Positions 1-7,964 are shown, counted from the first letter of the stretch. The stretch: 57,486 nt of DNA from Candidatus Acetothermia bacterium (GCA_016179105.1 JACOSB010000090.1:1-57486), one strand, 5' to 3'. A program made the numbers and translations. Notes: generated from the sequence alone by a model not told the origin.

Positions 1-83
1 CGTGCAGAATGCCGACCTGATCGGATCAGCGCTAGCAGGCTGCGGCGGTCGGAGACCTTGAGCTGCACTCGATGCTTTCTCAT
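1..83 (-). CDS. IS630-type transposase, N-terminal fragment (cut by window edge)
   Basis: Reading the minus strand from the ATG at 83 gives 27 residues that run off the window edge, beginning MRKHRVQLKVSD and ending in LIRSGRHSAR. The pattern of a short basic start, a Leu-rich helix and then a Gly-x-x-x-Ala-Arg turn resembles the N-terminal helix-turn-helix of IS630/Tc1-like transposases. Only the first helix is visible, so no catalytic residues can be checked. The 45 bases up to the next gene hold no obvious inverted repeat. It marks the left side of the accessory region that holds the restriction-modification genes. It could also be another HTH protein with a similar start. Confidence 0.5.
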   Translation of the reverse strand, partial: MRKHRVQLKVSDRRSLLALIRSGRHSA

Positions 84-127
84 GTCTCATTTTAATCCCT
101 CACCATCTACCCATCAATTTCACATGG

Positions 128-517
128 TTAGAGTACTAGATCACGCTTGATGGTGATTGTAATGTCTTTATCTGTGAAGCCACAGAACATAAAACCTGCG
201 CCGAATAGGAACATCAAACCAAAGAAAACTATCAGAGCTTGACCGTACATTTCTCCGTAGCCACTCATGATTCGATAGAACCAATAAGGAGTTTGCTGTA
301 GTGCGCTACGCTGCAGTCGTTTCATCTCCATCTCACCGTAGTGGAAATCTCCGGCCCGGCTGTAGTCACGTTGGTTTTCAAAGTTCTGCTTCAGATAACG
401 GTATAGTCGCTCAATCTTTGCTACTTGAGTTTGATTGTTTCGATCTAGTACTTCAGCTACTTGAAATTGATGGGTTGTGATGTTGTGAACGTCGACGACA
501 AGAGCGAAATTAACCAA
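128..517 (-). CDS. C-terminal part of pentapeptide-repeat membrane protein (frame-shifted from upstream piece)
   Basis: The 129-residue frame has only a TTG start at 517 and overlaps the end of the preceding pentapeptide ORF by 61 bases. Residues about 35-70 contain ERLYRYLKQNFENQRDY and AGDFHYGEMEMKR, a block known from the region that follows the pentapeptide domain in membrane-anchored pentapeptide proteins. A hydrophobic segment follows (residues about 93-113, rich in F, L and G), giving one likely membrane span near the C-terminus. Because the upstream ORF stops just where this block should begin, I read the two as one gene broken by a frameshift at about 490-540. Translation as a separate protein by coupling from the overlap is possible but less likely. 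Confidence 0.55.
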   Translation of the reverse strand: MVNFALVVDVHNITTHQFQVAEVLDRNNQTQVAKIERLYRYLKQNFENQRDYSRAGDFHYGEMEMKRLQRSALQQTPYWFYRIMSGYGEMYGQALIVFFGLMFLFGAGFMFCGFTDKDITITIKRDLVL

Positions 518-1464
518 CTTGACCCATCCAAGTAAAGTTGTCGGAGTACTAGGTTATGTGTTTCGTCGCAGAGCGCAGATATGGGATAAGAAAACCAGTA
601 ACGCTTCGTTATTGCCCACGTCACATCGCCAAAGTCAATGAGACGAAGATTGGTGCCAAGAAAAATCCAACGACTAAGGTTAAGGTGATGAAATGTGACC
701 TCTTGAGGTTTTTGAAGTGTCACTACTGTAAAATTGACTTCATCGCTCTCAGGGCTTTTCACTTGGGAAAAGCTTGCCCTCTCTAAAAACGTAGCTTGAT
801 TGAAGTTGATCGCACTTGAGAAGTTAGCCTCAGCGAAGTTAGTCGCTCCCAAAAATCTGGTTTCCATAAATCTTGCCATGCCCATGAGGGTTGAACGCTT
901 GAAGTTAGCCTCCGATGAGAAGGTGGCTGCTTCAAAATTTGCAATGCCTGAGAACGTCGCTGAAGCGAAGTAAGCATTACTTAGAAAAGTGGCAGACATA
1001 AAGCCGGCAGCTTTTGTGAAAGTAGCGCCGATGAAGTTAGCTCCTTGCTCAAAGGAAGCAAGATCGAAGAGCGCTGCTTCTGAGAATACAGCATTAGAGA
1101 AAATGGCTCTGCCTTCAAACTTTACGCTCTGGAAAAAAGCCTCGCCATAAAAGGTCACCTCATGGAAGATACAATGATGCACAAAAGCTTTCTCCAGGCT
1201 GCGACAATTGAATCCTTTGGGAAAATGAATACAGGAAAAGTCGCATTTTGTTTCTTCCTTTTTTATCTTCGCTCCAAAAGTTGGTTGAATAATCTCGTCT
1301 AGGGATTGCTGAAATTTTTTCAAATCCTTATCAGGAATCGGCGCATGAAGTATACAGTGCCCTTGCGCTTGAGGGTCATTAAGTATCGGACGTTGGCAGC
1401 GTTTACAAGTCTGAGCGTGCAAGTCTTTTCCTTGTGTAAGTGCCTTAGACCTTGGTTCTTTCAT
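457..1464 (-). CDS. Pentapeptide-repeat protein with N-terminal zinc-ribbon-like motif
   Basis: The 335-residue protein has an N-terminal metal-binding-like motif (CKRCQRPI then GHCILH, residues 19-40). From about residue 110 to 245 it has tandem pentapeptide-like repeats with Phe at the central position and Ala before it (ANFIGATFTKAAGF and many similar units), the Pentapeptide_3 style that forms a right-handed four-sided helix. The segment DVTWAITKRYW with a later CDETHN matches the capping part seen after such repeats. The last ~20 residues look unlike the family, and the expected continuation is found in the next frame (128-517). The ATG at 1464 lies only six bases after a TATAAT box, so the transcript may be leaderless. 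The molecular function is unknown. Confidence 0.7.
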   Translation of the reverse strand: MKEPRSKALTQGKDLHAQTCKRCQRPILNDPQAQGHCILHAPIPDKDLKKFQQSLDEIIQPTFGAKIKKEETKCDFSCIHFPKGFNCRSLEKAFVHHCIFHEVTFYGEAFFQSVKFEGRAIFSNAVFSEAALFDLASFEQGANFIGATFTKAAGFMSATFLSNAYFASATFSGIANFEAATFSSEANFKRSTLMGMARFMETRFLGATNFAEANFSSAINFNQATFLERASFSQVKSPESDEVNFTVVTLQKPQEVTFHHLNLSRWIFLGTNLRLIDFGDVTWAITKRYWFSYPISALCDETHNLVLRQLYLDGSSWLISLLSSTFTTSQPINFK

Positions 1465-1470
1465 ATGCCT

Positions 1471-1476
1471 ATTATA
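1471..1476 (-). promoter_or_regulatory. Minus-10 box directly upstream of pentapeptide gene
   Basis: On the minus strand this is a perfect TATAAT followed by six bases and then ATG at 1464. Transcription would start at or next to the start codon, and no Shine-Dalgarno site fits in the gap. No good minus-35 box is seen 17 bases upstream, so the promoter rests on the minus-10 box alone. Confidence 0.4.
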
Positions 1477-1605
1477 GCTGGTTCATTCTGGAAAAGAGAC
1501 AATCATTTAACTAAAGTTAGTCCCTGGGGATTTCAGCATTGACGCATGACGCGGTAAAATACTAAGCGATTTACATACGCGGCTAAGCATAAAAAGGAGT
1601 GGTGA

Positions 1606-4600
1606 ATGAAACAAGTCGTCATAGAAAACCCGATCCTTAACTCTCCTTTTGAAGAGCCAAAGCGCCATTTTCGATTCACTGAAGATGGAATTACAAACGA
1701 GATCGTCGAGTCTCGTCGAGTCAGTTCATACTTCATTCCGATCCCACAACCGAAGAAGCGCGGTAAGCAACTGTCTCTTGAGACTCAATGGACTAAAGAG
1801 CGAGTCAAAGAAAACAAGGATATCAACCGAGTCCGTGGCCGCGTTTCCATGTGGCGTCAGGGCGGCTATCAAGGCATAACCAAAACAACTGCTCGATTGT
1901 TGGCGCATTGGACTCGTTCGGATCGCGACAAAAGACTCTTCTTCTGCCAGATCGAGGCCGTTGAGACCGCTATTTACATCACGGAAGCTGCTAGGCGATT
2001 TGGTGACGCCTGGATCGAAAACGACTTGCGTATAGCCAATGAACAGTCGAATCCGTTGCTCCATCGGATCGCGTTCAAGATGGCCACTGGTAGCGGTAAG
2101 ACCGTCGTGATGGCCATGCTCATCGCGTGGCAGGCACTCAACAAACAAGCTAATCCTCAAGATGCGCGTTTCTCTGATGCCTTCCTTATTGTTACACCCG
2201 GTATCACAATTCGCGACAGGTTAAGAGTGCTATGGCCCAACGACCCGCAAAACTTCTATCGCGTGATGGACCTCGCTCCTCCTGAACTGCTAGAAGACTT
2301 GGGAAAGATCAAGATGGTTATCACCAATTTTCACGCGTTCAAGCCGCGTGAACGAACTCCAGCGAGTAAAGTGGCAAAAAGCATATTGAGGCAAGATCAG
2401 GCAAGTCCCTTCACAGAAACGCCAGATCAGATGGTGCGCCGCGTTTGCCGCGAATTGGGGAACAAGAACAACATCATTGTCATCAACGACGAAGCGCATC
2501 ACTGCTATAGGCGCAAGCCCGACAGCGAAGAAGAAAAGCTCTCCGGCGATGAGCGCAAGGAAGCCGAGAAGCGAGATGAAGAAGCCCGTGTTTGGATTTC
2601 TGGCCTAGAAGCAGTCAAAGCGAAAATGGGCGTCAAGGTCATCTATGATCTCTCGGCAACCCCATTCTTTCTCAAAGGCTCTGGCTATTCGGAAGGCACA
2701 CTCTTCCCGTGGGTCGTCTCGGATTTTTCATTGGTAGATGCGATTGAATGTGGCATCGTCAAAGTGCCTCGCGTGCCTGTCAGCGACGATAGGATGATCG
2801 GCGCACAACCCACCTACCGCAATTTGTGGCAGAATATTCGTGAAGATTTGCCGAAAAAAGGTCGTAGAACGGACGAATTAAAGGGTGAGCCCAAACTCCC
2901 CGCAGGATTAGAAGGTGCCCTGCAAAGCCTTTACAGTAACTATGAGAAGTATTATCGTCAGTGGGAACAAAATACTGAGGCGCGAACAAAGGGCCAGACA
3001 CCGCCGGTCTTCATCGTCGTCTGTAACAATACGAATGTGTCTAAATTGGTTTTTGATTATGTCGCCGGTTGGGAAAAAGAGTTAGCCGATGGCTCAAAAG
3101 TCCGAGTGCCTGGGAAACTCTCTCTCTTCAGCAACGTTGCCAACGGTGCTTGGCTACCGCGCCCGAACGCAATCTTGGTAGATAGCGAGCAGCTAGAGTC
3201 TGGCGAAGCCATGAGTGATGAATTTAAGAAGATTGCCGCCCGCGAGATCGAGGAGTTCAAAGAAGATTATAGAAGACGCTTCCCCGGTCGTGATACGGAT
3301 TCGCTAACGGATGAAGATTTGCTCCGCGAAGTAATGAACACTGTTGGAAAGCTTGGAAAGCTGGGTGAACAAGTGAAGTGCGTCGTCTCGGTTTCAATGC
3401 TTACTGAAGGCTGGGATGCCAATACCGTCACTCACATTCTAGGGGTGCGCGCCTTCGGTACACAATTGCTCTGTGAGCAAGTCGTAGGGCGCGGGTTGCG
3501 TCGTAGAAGTTATGTCACAGAGCCTCGCACTCTATCGCTCAACGGAAAGACCACTCAGTTTGAGGGCTTCCCAGTCGAATATGCTGAAGTTTACGGTGTG
3601 CCGTTCTCGTTCATCCCATGCTCCGGCTCAGCGAAAGATCCAAAGCCCGGCCCAATGCCTACTCGCGTCCGCGCCATAGAAGAAAGGTTGGATTGTGAGA
3701 TTACCTTCCCTCGACTGATGGGCTATCGCTATGAGTTGCCTTCGGAAAAACTCATAGCAAAGTTCACTGTAGACTCCAAGCTCACATTGTCAACGGAAGA
3801 AGTTCCGACAAAAACAGAGAACGCTCCGATCATTGGAGAATCGGTCATCCATACACTCGATGATCTCAAGCGTCGTCGTCCGCAAGAAGTGGCTTTTCTG
3901 CTGGCCAAGCTTACGCTGGAAAAGTATTTCCGAGATGATGAGGAAAATATCAAGCCTTGGCTCTTTCCACAAATTTTGGAGATCGCCAAACGCTGGCTCG
4001 CCGAGTGTGTTTTCTGTAAAGACAACACTTTCCCTCAGCTCTTGCTATTGGTTGAATTTGCTCACAATGCTGCAGATAAAATCTATCAAGCGATCGTATC
4101 TTCAACGGAGAATGCCAAGACTCTGAAACCTATCTTGCGTCCCTACGACACGGTGGGGTCTACACGCTATGTGGATTTCGATACCATACGCCCAGTCTAC
4201 GAGACCCGATCTGATAAATCGCACATTTCGCATGTCGTGTTAGATAGCGATTGGGAAGCCAAGATGGCCCAAGCACTCGAAGAGATGGATGACGAAGTTC
4301 TATGCTATGCCAAGAATTATAACGTGGGCTTTGCGATTCCCTACACGATCAACGGCAGCGAGAGAAATTATTTCCCGGACTATATCATCCGCGTGAAAGA
4401 CAGCCAAGGCGAGCCGCTGAATCTCATTCTAGAGGTGACTGGTGAATCGAAGAAAGACAAAGAGATCAAAGCGAGCACAGCCCGCACACTCTGGGTGCCC
4501 GCCGTCAACAATCACGGCGGGTTCGGTCGCTGGACGTTTTTAGAGATTCAGGACCCCTGGGACGCGAAGAATCTGATTCGAACATTTCTACAGCACCTTG

Positions 4601-4626
4601 CTGATAGAGCAGTGGAGGTCAATTAA
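1606..4626 (+). CDS. Type III restriction enzyme Res subunit (DEAD/DEAH helicase-nuclease)
   Basis: The 1006-residue protein has the layout of a type III restriction subunit. A superfamily 2 helicase core carries Walker A at about residue 160 (ATGSGKT), a DEAH box at about 295 (INDEAHH), the SAT motif (LSATP), and motif VI near 628 (QVVGRGLRRR). The C-terminal part (residues about 900-1000) contains an FPDYII...LILEV stretch that fits a PD-(D/E)xK nuclease core. It would translocate or loop DNA and cut unmethylated sites together with the Mod subunit. The ATG at 1606 has a strong ribosome site (AAGGAG, 1595-1600). It ends two bases before the mod gene starts, so the two form an operon with res first, the reverse of the classical mod-res order. 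The gene itself looks intact, which matters because its modification partner is frameshifted. Confidence 0.9.
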   Translation: MKQVVIENPILNSPFEEPKRHFRFTEDGITNEIVESRRVSSYFIPIPQPKKRGKQLSLETQWTKERVKENKDINRVRGRVSMWRQGGYQGITKTTARLLAHWTRSDRDKRLFFCQIEAVETAIYITEAARRFGDAWIENDLRIANEQSNPLLHRIAFKMATGSGKTVVMAMLIAWQALNKQANPQDARFSDAFLIVTPGITIRDRLRVLWPNDPQNFYRVMDLAPPELLEDLGKIKMVITNFHAFKPRERTPASKVAKSILRQDQASPFTETPDQMVRRVCRELGNKNNIIVINDEAHHCYRRKPDSEEEKLSGDERKEAEKRDEEARVWISGLEAVKAKMGVKVIYDLSATPFFLKGSGYSEGTLFPWVVSDFSLVDAIECGIVKVPRVPVSDDRMIGAQPTYRNLWQNIREDLPKKGRRTDELKGEPKLPAGLEGALQSLYSNYEKYYRQWEQNTEARTKGQTPPVFIVVCNNTNVSKLVFDYVAGWEKELADGSKVRVPGKLSLFSNVANGAWLPRPNAILVDSEQLESGEAMSDEFKKIAAREIEEFKEDYRRRFPGRDTDSLTDEDLLREVMNTVGKLGKLGEQVKCVVSVSMLTEGWDANTVTHILGVRAFGTQLLCEQVVGRGLRRRSYVTEPRTLSLNGKTTQFEGFPVEYAEVYGVPFSFIPCSGSAKDPKPGPMPTRVRAIEERLDCEITFPRLMGYRYELPSEKLIAKFTVDSKLTLSTEEVPTKTENAPIIGESVIHTLDDLKRRRPQEVAFLLAKLTLEKYFRDDEENIKPWLFPQILEIAKRWLAECVFCKDNTFPQLLLLVEFAHNAADKIYQAIVSSTENAKTLKPILRPYDTVGSTRYVDFDTIRPVYETRSDKSHISHVVLDSDWEAKMAQALEEMDDEVLCYAKNYNVGFAIPYTINGSERNYFPDYIIRVKDSQGEPLNLILEVTGESKKDKEIKASTARTLWVPAVNNHGGFGRWTFLEIQDPWDAKNLIRTFLQHLADRAVEVN

Positions 4627-4628
4627 GA

Positions 4629-5429
4629 ATGCCGCCGAGAAAACAGAAATTACCCAAAGAAATTGAAGCCATCAAGCACAAAGACAAGCGCACGAATATT
4701 CCCACCGAAGAGTTGCGGGACTTCGTGGCTGACGATGAGAAGAGCCCGAAGACCGTTAAATTCCCTGGTTTGCTCTATGCCCGCGATCCTTCGCTCGACC
4801 CTCAGCTGGTTTGGAAGGGCAAGGATGAGCAAGATCAACAACCGCTCGAAGTCCCTTCGGTGCCAATCTACATCCAAGAGAAGATTCATCCTCAAGCGAT
4901 CATCGAGCAAGTGCGCGCTGAAGCCAAGAAAGATGCTCCACAGCAAGCACTGCTCTTCGACGATTTCAACGGGATCAAGTTCGAGCAATTGATTGAGTTC
5001 TACCAGCACAAGGACGGCGTGAATTGGGCAAACCGCTTCATCCTCGGCGACTCCCTGCTCGTGATGACCTCTCTCGCCGAAAAGGAAGGGCTGAAGGGCA
5101 AGGTGCAGTGCCTCTACTTCGACCCGCCTACGGCATCAACTTCGGCTCCAACTGGCAGGTCTCCACCCGCAAACGCGATGTCAAAGACGGCAAAGCCGAG
5201 GACGCCACCCGCCAGCCCGAACAAATCCGCGCCTTCCGCGACACCTGGAAACTCGGCATCCATTCCTATCTCGCCTACCTCCGCGACCGCCTCATCGTCG
5301 CCCGCGAACTGCTTACAGAAAGCGGCAGCGTCTTCGTCCAAATCGGCGATGAAAACGTCCACCTCGTGCGTTTGCTTTTGGATGAAGTTTTCGGAAGCGA
5401 AAATTTTATCAGTCAAATCACAACTCTAA
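4629..5429 (+). CDS. Type III DNA methyltransferase Mod, N-terminal piece (frameshifted at about 5128)
   Basis: Codons 1-166 (4629-5128) encode the N-terminal part of a type III-like adenine methyltransferase: a Lys-rich start, then a segment with NRFILGDSLLVM and LYFDPP, the beginning of catalytic motif IV. The sequence reads GAC CCG CC TAC GGC where DPPYG needs GAC CCG CCC TAC GGC, so one C is missing at 5127-5128. After that point this frame encodes an Ala/Ser/Thr/Pro-rich tail with no family resemblance up to the stop at 5429. The real continuation is in the +1 frame. The gene starts two bases after res. The lesion may be a real inactivating deletion, an on/off switch or a base-calling error in a short C run. 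Confidence 0.75.
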   Translation: MPPRKQKLPKEIEAIKHKDKRTNIPTEELRDFVADDEKSPKTVKFPGLLYARDPSLDPQLVWKGKDEQDQQPLEVPSVPIYIQEKIHPQAIIEQVRAEAKKDAPQQALLFDDFNGIKFEQLIEFYQHKDGVNWANRFILGDSLLVMTSLAEKEGLKGKVQCLYFDPPTASTSAPTGRSPPANAMSKTAKPRTPPASPNKSAPSATPGNSASIPISPTSATASSSPANCLQKAAASSSKSAMKTSTSCVCFWMKFSEAKILSVKSQL

Positions 5430-7270
5430 AAACTTCAGGCAAAGCGAGTGAATTTTTGGACCCCGTTTACGATGTAATCCTGTGGTATGCAAAGGACAGA
5501 TCAAATCTGAAGTATCGCCAACAGTTTTCTTGGAAAGAACTTGGCGGCGAAGGCACTACTCAATACGTCTCGATTCAGTCTCCCGATGGAAACGAAGAAC
5601 GAAGATTGACTGAAGCAGAGCTATTGAATCCAGATTCAATCCCGATGGACTGGCGAGTTTTTGCCTCGGACAACCTCACAAGCCAGAGTGCCAGTAAAAC
5701 CACGCTGTATGAATATAAATACAAAGGCCAAACGTTCACGCCAGGAAAAGGAGGGTGGAAGACAAATGTCGAAGGCATGAAAAAGCTAGAACAAGCGAAG
5801 CGTCTCAGAATTATCGGCAATTCGCTCATGTATCGCCGCTATTTTGATGATTTTCCCGTGTCTCCCATAAACAACATCTGGCGTGACGTTCTGATGACGG
5901 GTTTTTCTGAAGACAAACTCTACGTGGTTCAAACCAGCTCGAAAATTATCGCGCGCTGTATGCTCATGACGACCGACCCAGGGGACTTGGTGCTCGACCC
6001 GACGTGCGGCAGCGGCACGACGGCGTTTGTGGCGGAGCAGTGGGGACGGCGCTGGATCACGATCGACACCAGCCGCGTCGCCATCGCGCTGGCGCGCACC
6101 CGCTTGATGGCCGCCAAATTCCCTTACTATCTGCTCGCCGATTCGCCCGAAGGCATCCGCAAAGAGGCGGAGTTGACGGGCAAAACTCCGCCCAGTTACA
6201 AGACGGAAAACGACATCAAACGCGGTTTCATCTGCAAGCGCGTCCCGCACGTCACGCTCAAGTCCATCGCCAACAATCCCGACATCAAAGAAGGGATGAG
6301 CCGCGAGGAGATTGACCGCGCCATCGCCAAACACGCTGACACCGAGTTGCTCTACGACCAGCCCTACGAGGACGGCAAACGCATCCGTGTCACCGGCCCG
6401 TTCACCGTCGAAAGCCTCTCGCCGCACCGCGTCCTCACCACCGACGAAGACCGTCCCGCCACGGAAACCGAGGGGCGGAAACAATCCGCCGTTGGGCAGT
6501 TCGAGACGATGATTATCGAGAATTTGAAGAAATCGGGCGTGCAAAACACGGTGAAGAACGAGCGTTTGAATTTTGATCGGCTCGAACCTTATGCCGGAAG
6601 CTGGATTCACGCTACCGGAGAGTACACCGAGACGGATGGGAAGGTAAAGCGAGCTGCCATCTCGATCGGCCCAGAGCACGGCACGGTCGGGCCGGAGCAG
6701 GTGAAAGAAGCCGCTAAAGAAGCGGTGCAAGGAATAGGTTTCGATCTCTTGCTCGTCTGTGGGTTCGCGTTCGACCCGCACGTTTCCGAAGAGGCCAAAC
6801 GCTATGGCAAGCTCGCAGTGTTGACGACGCGCATGAACCCCGACCTTGCGATGGGAGACGAGCTGCTCAAGAAGACCGGAGCGGGCAATCTCTTTATGGT
6901 CTTCGGCGAGCCGGATATTGAGATCAAGAAGCAATCCGACGGCAAGCTTGCTGTTGAGATCAAAGGGCTGGACATCTACGATCCCACGACAGGGCAGATC
7001 AGAAACAACTCGACCGATGACATTGCATGTTGGTTCATAGACACCAATTACAACGGTGAAAGCTTTTTCGTCCGGCACGCCTACTTCACAGGAGCGGGCG
7101 AGCCTTATGAGAAGCTCAAGAGAGCATTGAAGGCTGAAGTCGATGAAGCCGCTTGGTCGGCGCTCTATTCCACGAAGAGTTTCCCGTTTGATCGTCCGAA
7201 GACGGGCAAGATCGCGATCAAAGTTATCAACCATTACGGTGATGAGGTGCTGAAGGTATTCCAGGTATAA
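5129..7270 (+). CDS. Type III DNA methyltransferase Mod, main C-terminal piece
   Basis: This frame picks up exactly after the lost base with YGINFGSNWQ and continues for 713 codons, so the repaired protein would be about 880 residues. It contains a variable target-recognition region (about 5400-5950) and then SAM-binding motif I near 5995-6030 (LDPTCGSGTT). DPPY precedes motif I, which is the beta order of type III Mod proteins. A TTG at 5024 could start this frame without the frameshift, but that would replace the N-terminal region with unrelated sequence. The target-recognition region is visibly richer in A and T than the flanks, suggesting replacement by recombination. If the lesion is real, the host has a Res subunit without a working Mod. 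Type III Res needs Mod for cutting, so this would be inactive and not lethal. Confidence 0.8.
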   Translation, partial: YGINFGSNWQVSTRKRDVKDGKAEDATRQPEQIRAFRDTWKLGIHSYLAYLRDRLIVARELLTESGSVFVQIGDENVHLVRLLLDEVFGSENFISQITTLKTSGKASEFLDPVYDVILWYAKDRSNLKYRQQFSWKELGGEGTTQYVSIQSPDGNEERRLTEAELLNPDSIPMDWRVFASDNLTSQSASKTTLYEYKYKGQTFTPGKGGWKTNVEGMKKLEQAKRLRIIGNSLMYRRYFDDFPVSPINNIWRDVLMTGFSEDKLYVVQTSSKIIARCMLMTTDPGDLVLDPTCGSGTTAFVAEQWGRRWITIDTSRVAIALARTRLMAAKFPYYLLADSPEGIRKEAELTGKTPPSYKTENDIKRGFICKRVPHVTLKSIANNPDIKEGMSREEIDRAIAKHADTELLYDQPYEDGKRIRVTGPFTVESLSPHRVLTTDEDRPATETEGRKQSAVGQFETMIIENLKKSGVQNTVKNERLNFDRLEPYAGSWIHATGEYTETDGKVKRAAISIGPEHGTVGPEQVKEAAKEAVQGIGFDLLLVCGFAFDPHVSEEAKRYGKLAVLTTRMNPDLAMGDELLKKTGAGNLFMVFGEPDIEIKKQSDGKLAVEIKGLDIYDPTTGQIRNNSTDDIACWFIDTNYNGESFFVRHAYFTGAGEPYEKLKRALKAEVDEAAWSALYSTKSFPFDRPKTGKIAIKVINHYGDEVLKVFQV

Positions 7271-7335
7271 GGCTCTAACCGAGTCCTACGAATTCGCGGA
7301 AGCAAAAACAGTAAAATTGGCGAAACTTATTAAGG

Positions 7336-7411
7336 TGGTGGAGCTGACCGGACTCGAACCGGCGACCCCCTGCTTGCAAAGCAGGTGCTCTCCCAGCTGA
7401 GCTACAGCCCC
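7336..7411 (-). tRNA. tRNA-Ala (anticodon UGC)
   Basis: The minus strand gives a 76-nt cloverleaf. The acceptor stem is GGGGCTG...CAGCTCC, the D-arm is AGCTCAGCTGGGAGAGC, the anticodon loop is CTTTGCAAG with anticodon TGC, and the T-loop is GGTTCGAGTCC. The CCA end is encoded. It lies downstream of tRNA-Ile in the usual Ile-Ala order of rRNA spacers, but here 467 bases separate the two and no rRNA is adjacent. Confidence 0.97.
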
Positions 7412-7432
7412 GTGAAAGTGCTGCAGTTGTCT

Positions 7433-7452
7433 AGTGTTGCAGTGCTGCAGTT
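7433..7452 (+). repeat. Left inverted-repeat arm of four-helix-bundle element
   Basis: This arm reads AGTGTTGCAGTGCTGC followed by AGTT. Its reverse complement recurs at 7839-7858 with one difference. It overlaps the last two bases of the TAA stop of the four-helix-bundle gene. Confidence 0.7.
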
Positions 7453-7828
7453 ATTTGGTGTGTTCATCTCCTTTTTGTAAGTAAGCAATGAAACCGCCGA
7501 TGAGCTTACCTACAGTTTGTGCTTGTGAGTAAATCTTGTCGAAATCACTCTTGTTCATATAACCTTGATCGAGACCAACATACAAATGACTCTTAACCTC
7601 AGCCACTGAAGCATTCGCAATGCGTAGAAAGTTAACAAATCGGCGGCGTTGCTGTGTCTCAAATCCTTCAGCGATATTTGCCATCACAGATACAGCCGCA
7701 CGTTGAATCTGGCTGGCTAGTCCTAAATCGCGCTTGAAACCAGCTTGCTGTGTGGCATTATATACCAAACTTGTCAAAGACCGTGCTTCTTGCCATGCCT
7801 TGATTTCTTCAAACTTCGTAATCTTCAC
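7451..7828 (-). CDS. Four-helix-bundle protein, S23/23S rRNA intervening-sequence family
   Basis: From the GTG at 7828 the protein has 125 residues. It matches the S23/IVP family pattern: an opening KFEEIKAWQEARSL, then the Arg-rich RDLGLASQIQRAAVS, then the family hallmark MANIAEGFE, and then FVNFLRIANASVAEVKSHL. Family members fold into a four-helix bundle with a basic face, form pentamers, and are found in 23S rRNA intervening sequences or as stand-alone genes; their role is not settled. Relatives act as Avd partners of reverse transcriptases, but no reverse transcriptase is present here. A longer reading frame exists upstream but would run through tRNA-Ile, so the GTG next to KITKFEE is chosen. 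The gene is co-directional with the tRNAs and bounded by inverted repeats. Confidence 0.85.
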   Translation of the reverse strand: MKITKFEEIKAWQEARSLTSLVYNATQQAGFKRDLGLASQIQRAAVSVMANIAEGFETQQRRRFVNFLRIANASVAEVKSHLYVGLDQGYMNKSDFDKIYSQAQTVGKLIGGFIAYLQKGDEHTK

Positions 7829-7838
7829 ACAATCACCC

Positions 7839-7858
7839 AACCGCAGCACTGCAACACT
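7839..7858 (-). repeat. Right inverted-repeat arm of four-helix-bundle element
   Basis: On the minus strand this reads AGTGTTGCAGTGCTGC followed by GGTT, matching the left arm at 19 of 20 positions. It lies just upstream of the four-helix-bundle start codon and 20 bases from the CCA end of tRNA-Ile. Confidence 0.7.
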
Positions 7859-7878
7859 TCTGCACGATAACACTTCTC

Positions 7879-7953
7879 TGGTGGGTCTAGGAAGAATCGA
7901 ACTTCCGGCCTCGCGCTTATCAGGCGCGCGCTCTACCACTGAGCTATAGACCC
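7879..7953 (-). tRNA. tRNA-Ile (anticodon GAU)
   Basis: The minus strand gives a 75-nt cloverleaf with acceptor stem GGGTCTA...TAGACCC, D-arm AGCTCAGTGGTAGAGC, anticodon loop CTGATAA with anticodon GAT, T-arm GGAAGTTCGATTCTTCC and an encoded CCA end. A strong promoter lies just upstream (7965-7993). It is the first gene of a unit that probably runs through the four-helix-bundle gene into tRNA-Ala. Confidence 0.97.
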
Positions 7954-7964
7954 AAAAGTGCCTT

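Larger units (their letters stand above)
7416..7877 (-). mobile_element. Inverted-repeat element carrying a four-helix-bundle gene, between tRNA-Ala and tRNA-Ile
   Basis: The 467-base gap between the two tRNAs is almost entirely filled by this element. Both ends carry the same GTGCTGC-rich sequence in opposite orientation. The inner 20-base arms (7433-7452 and 7839-7858) match at 19 of 20 positions by eye. Outer AAGTG boxes lie the same 17 bases further out on each side (7416 and 7871-7875). Between the arms is one gene for an S23-like four-helix-bundle protein. Related repeats without a gene occur at 32800-32867 and 40850-40928. The element is on the transcribed strand of the tRNA pair, so its ends could fold together in the precursor RNA. 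No target duplication is evident and no transposase is encoded, so the mode of movement is unknown. Confidence 0.6.

Noticed and set aside
556..786. 76-codon plus-strand frame opposite the pentapeptide gene
   Set aside because: No ribosome site or family resemblance, and it is antisense to conserved pentapeptide repeats.
5786..7234. 482-codon open frame on the minus strand across the mod gene
   Set aside because: It is antisense to conserved Mod sequence, has no family resemblance or ribosome site, and arises from GC-rich codons in the coding strand.
7451..7828. Diversity-generating retroelement (four-helix-bundle protein as Avd)
   Set aside because: No reverse transcriptase, template repeat or variable repeat is found within the window.
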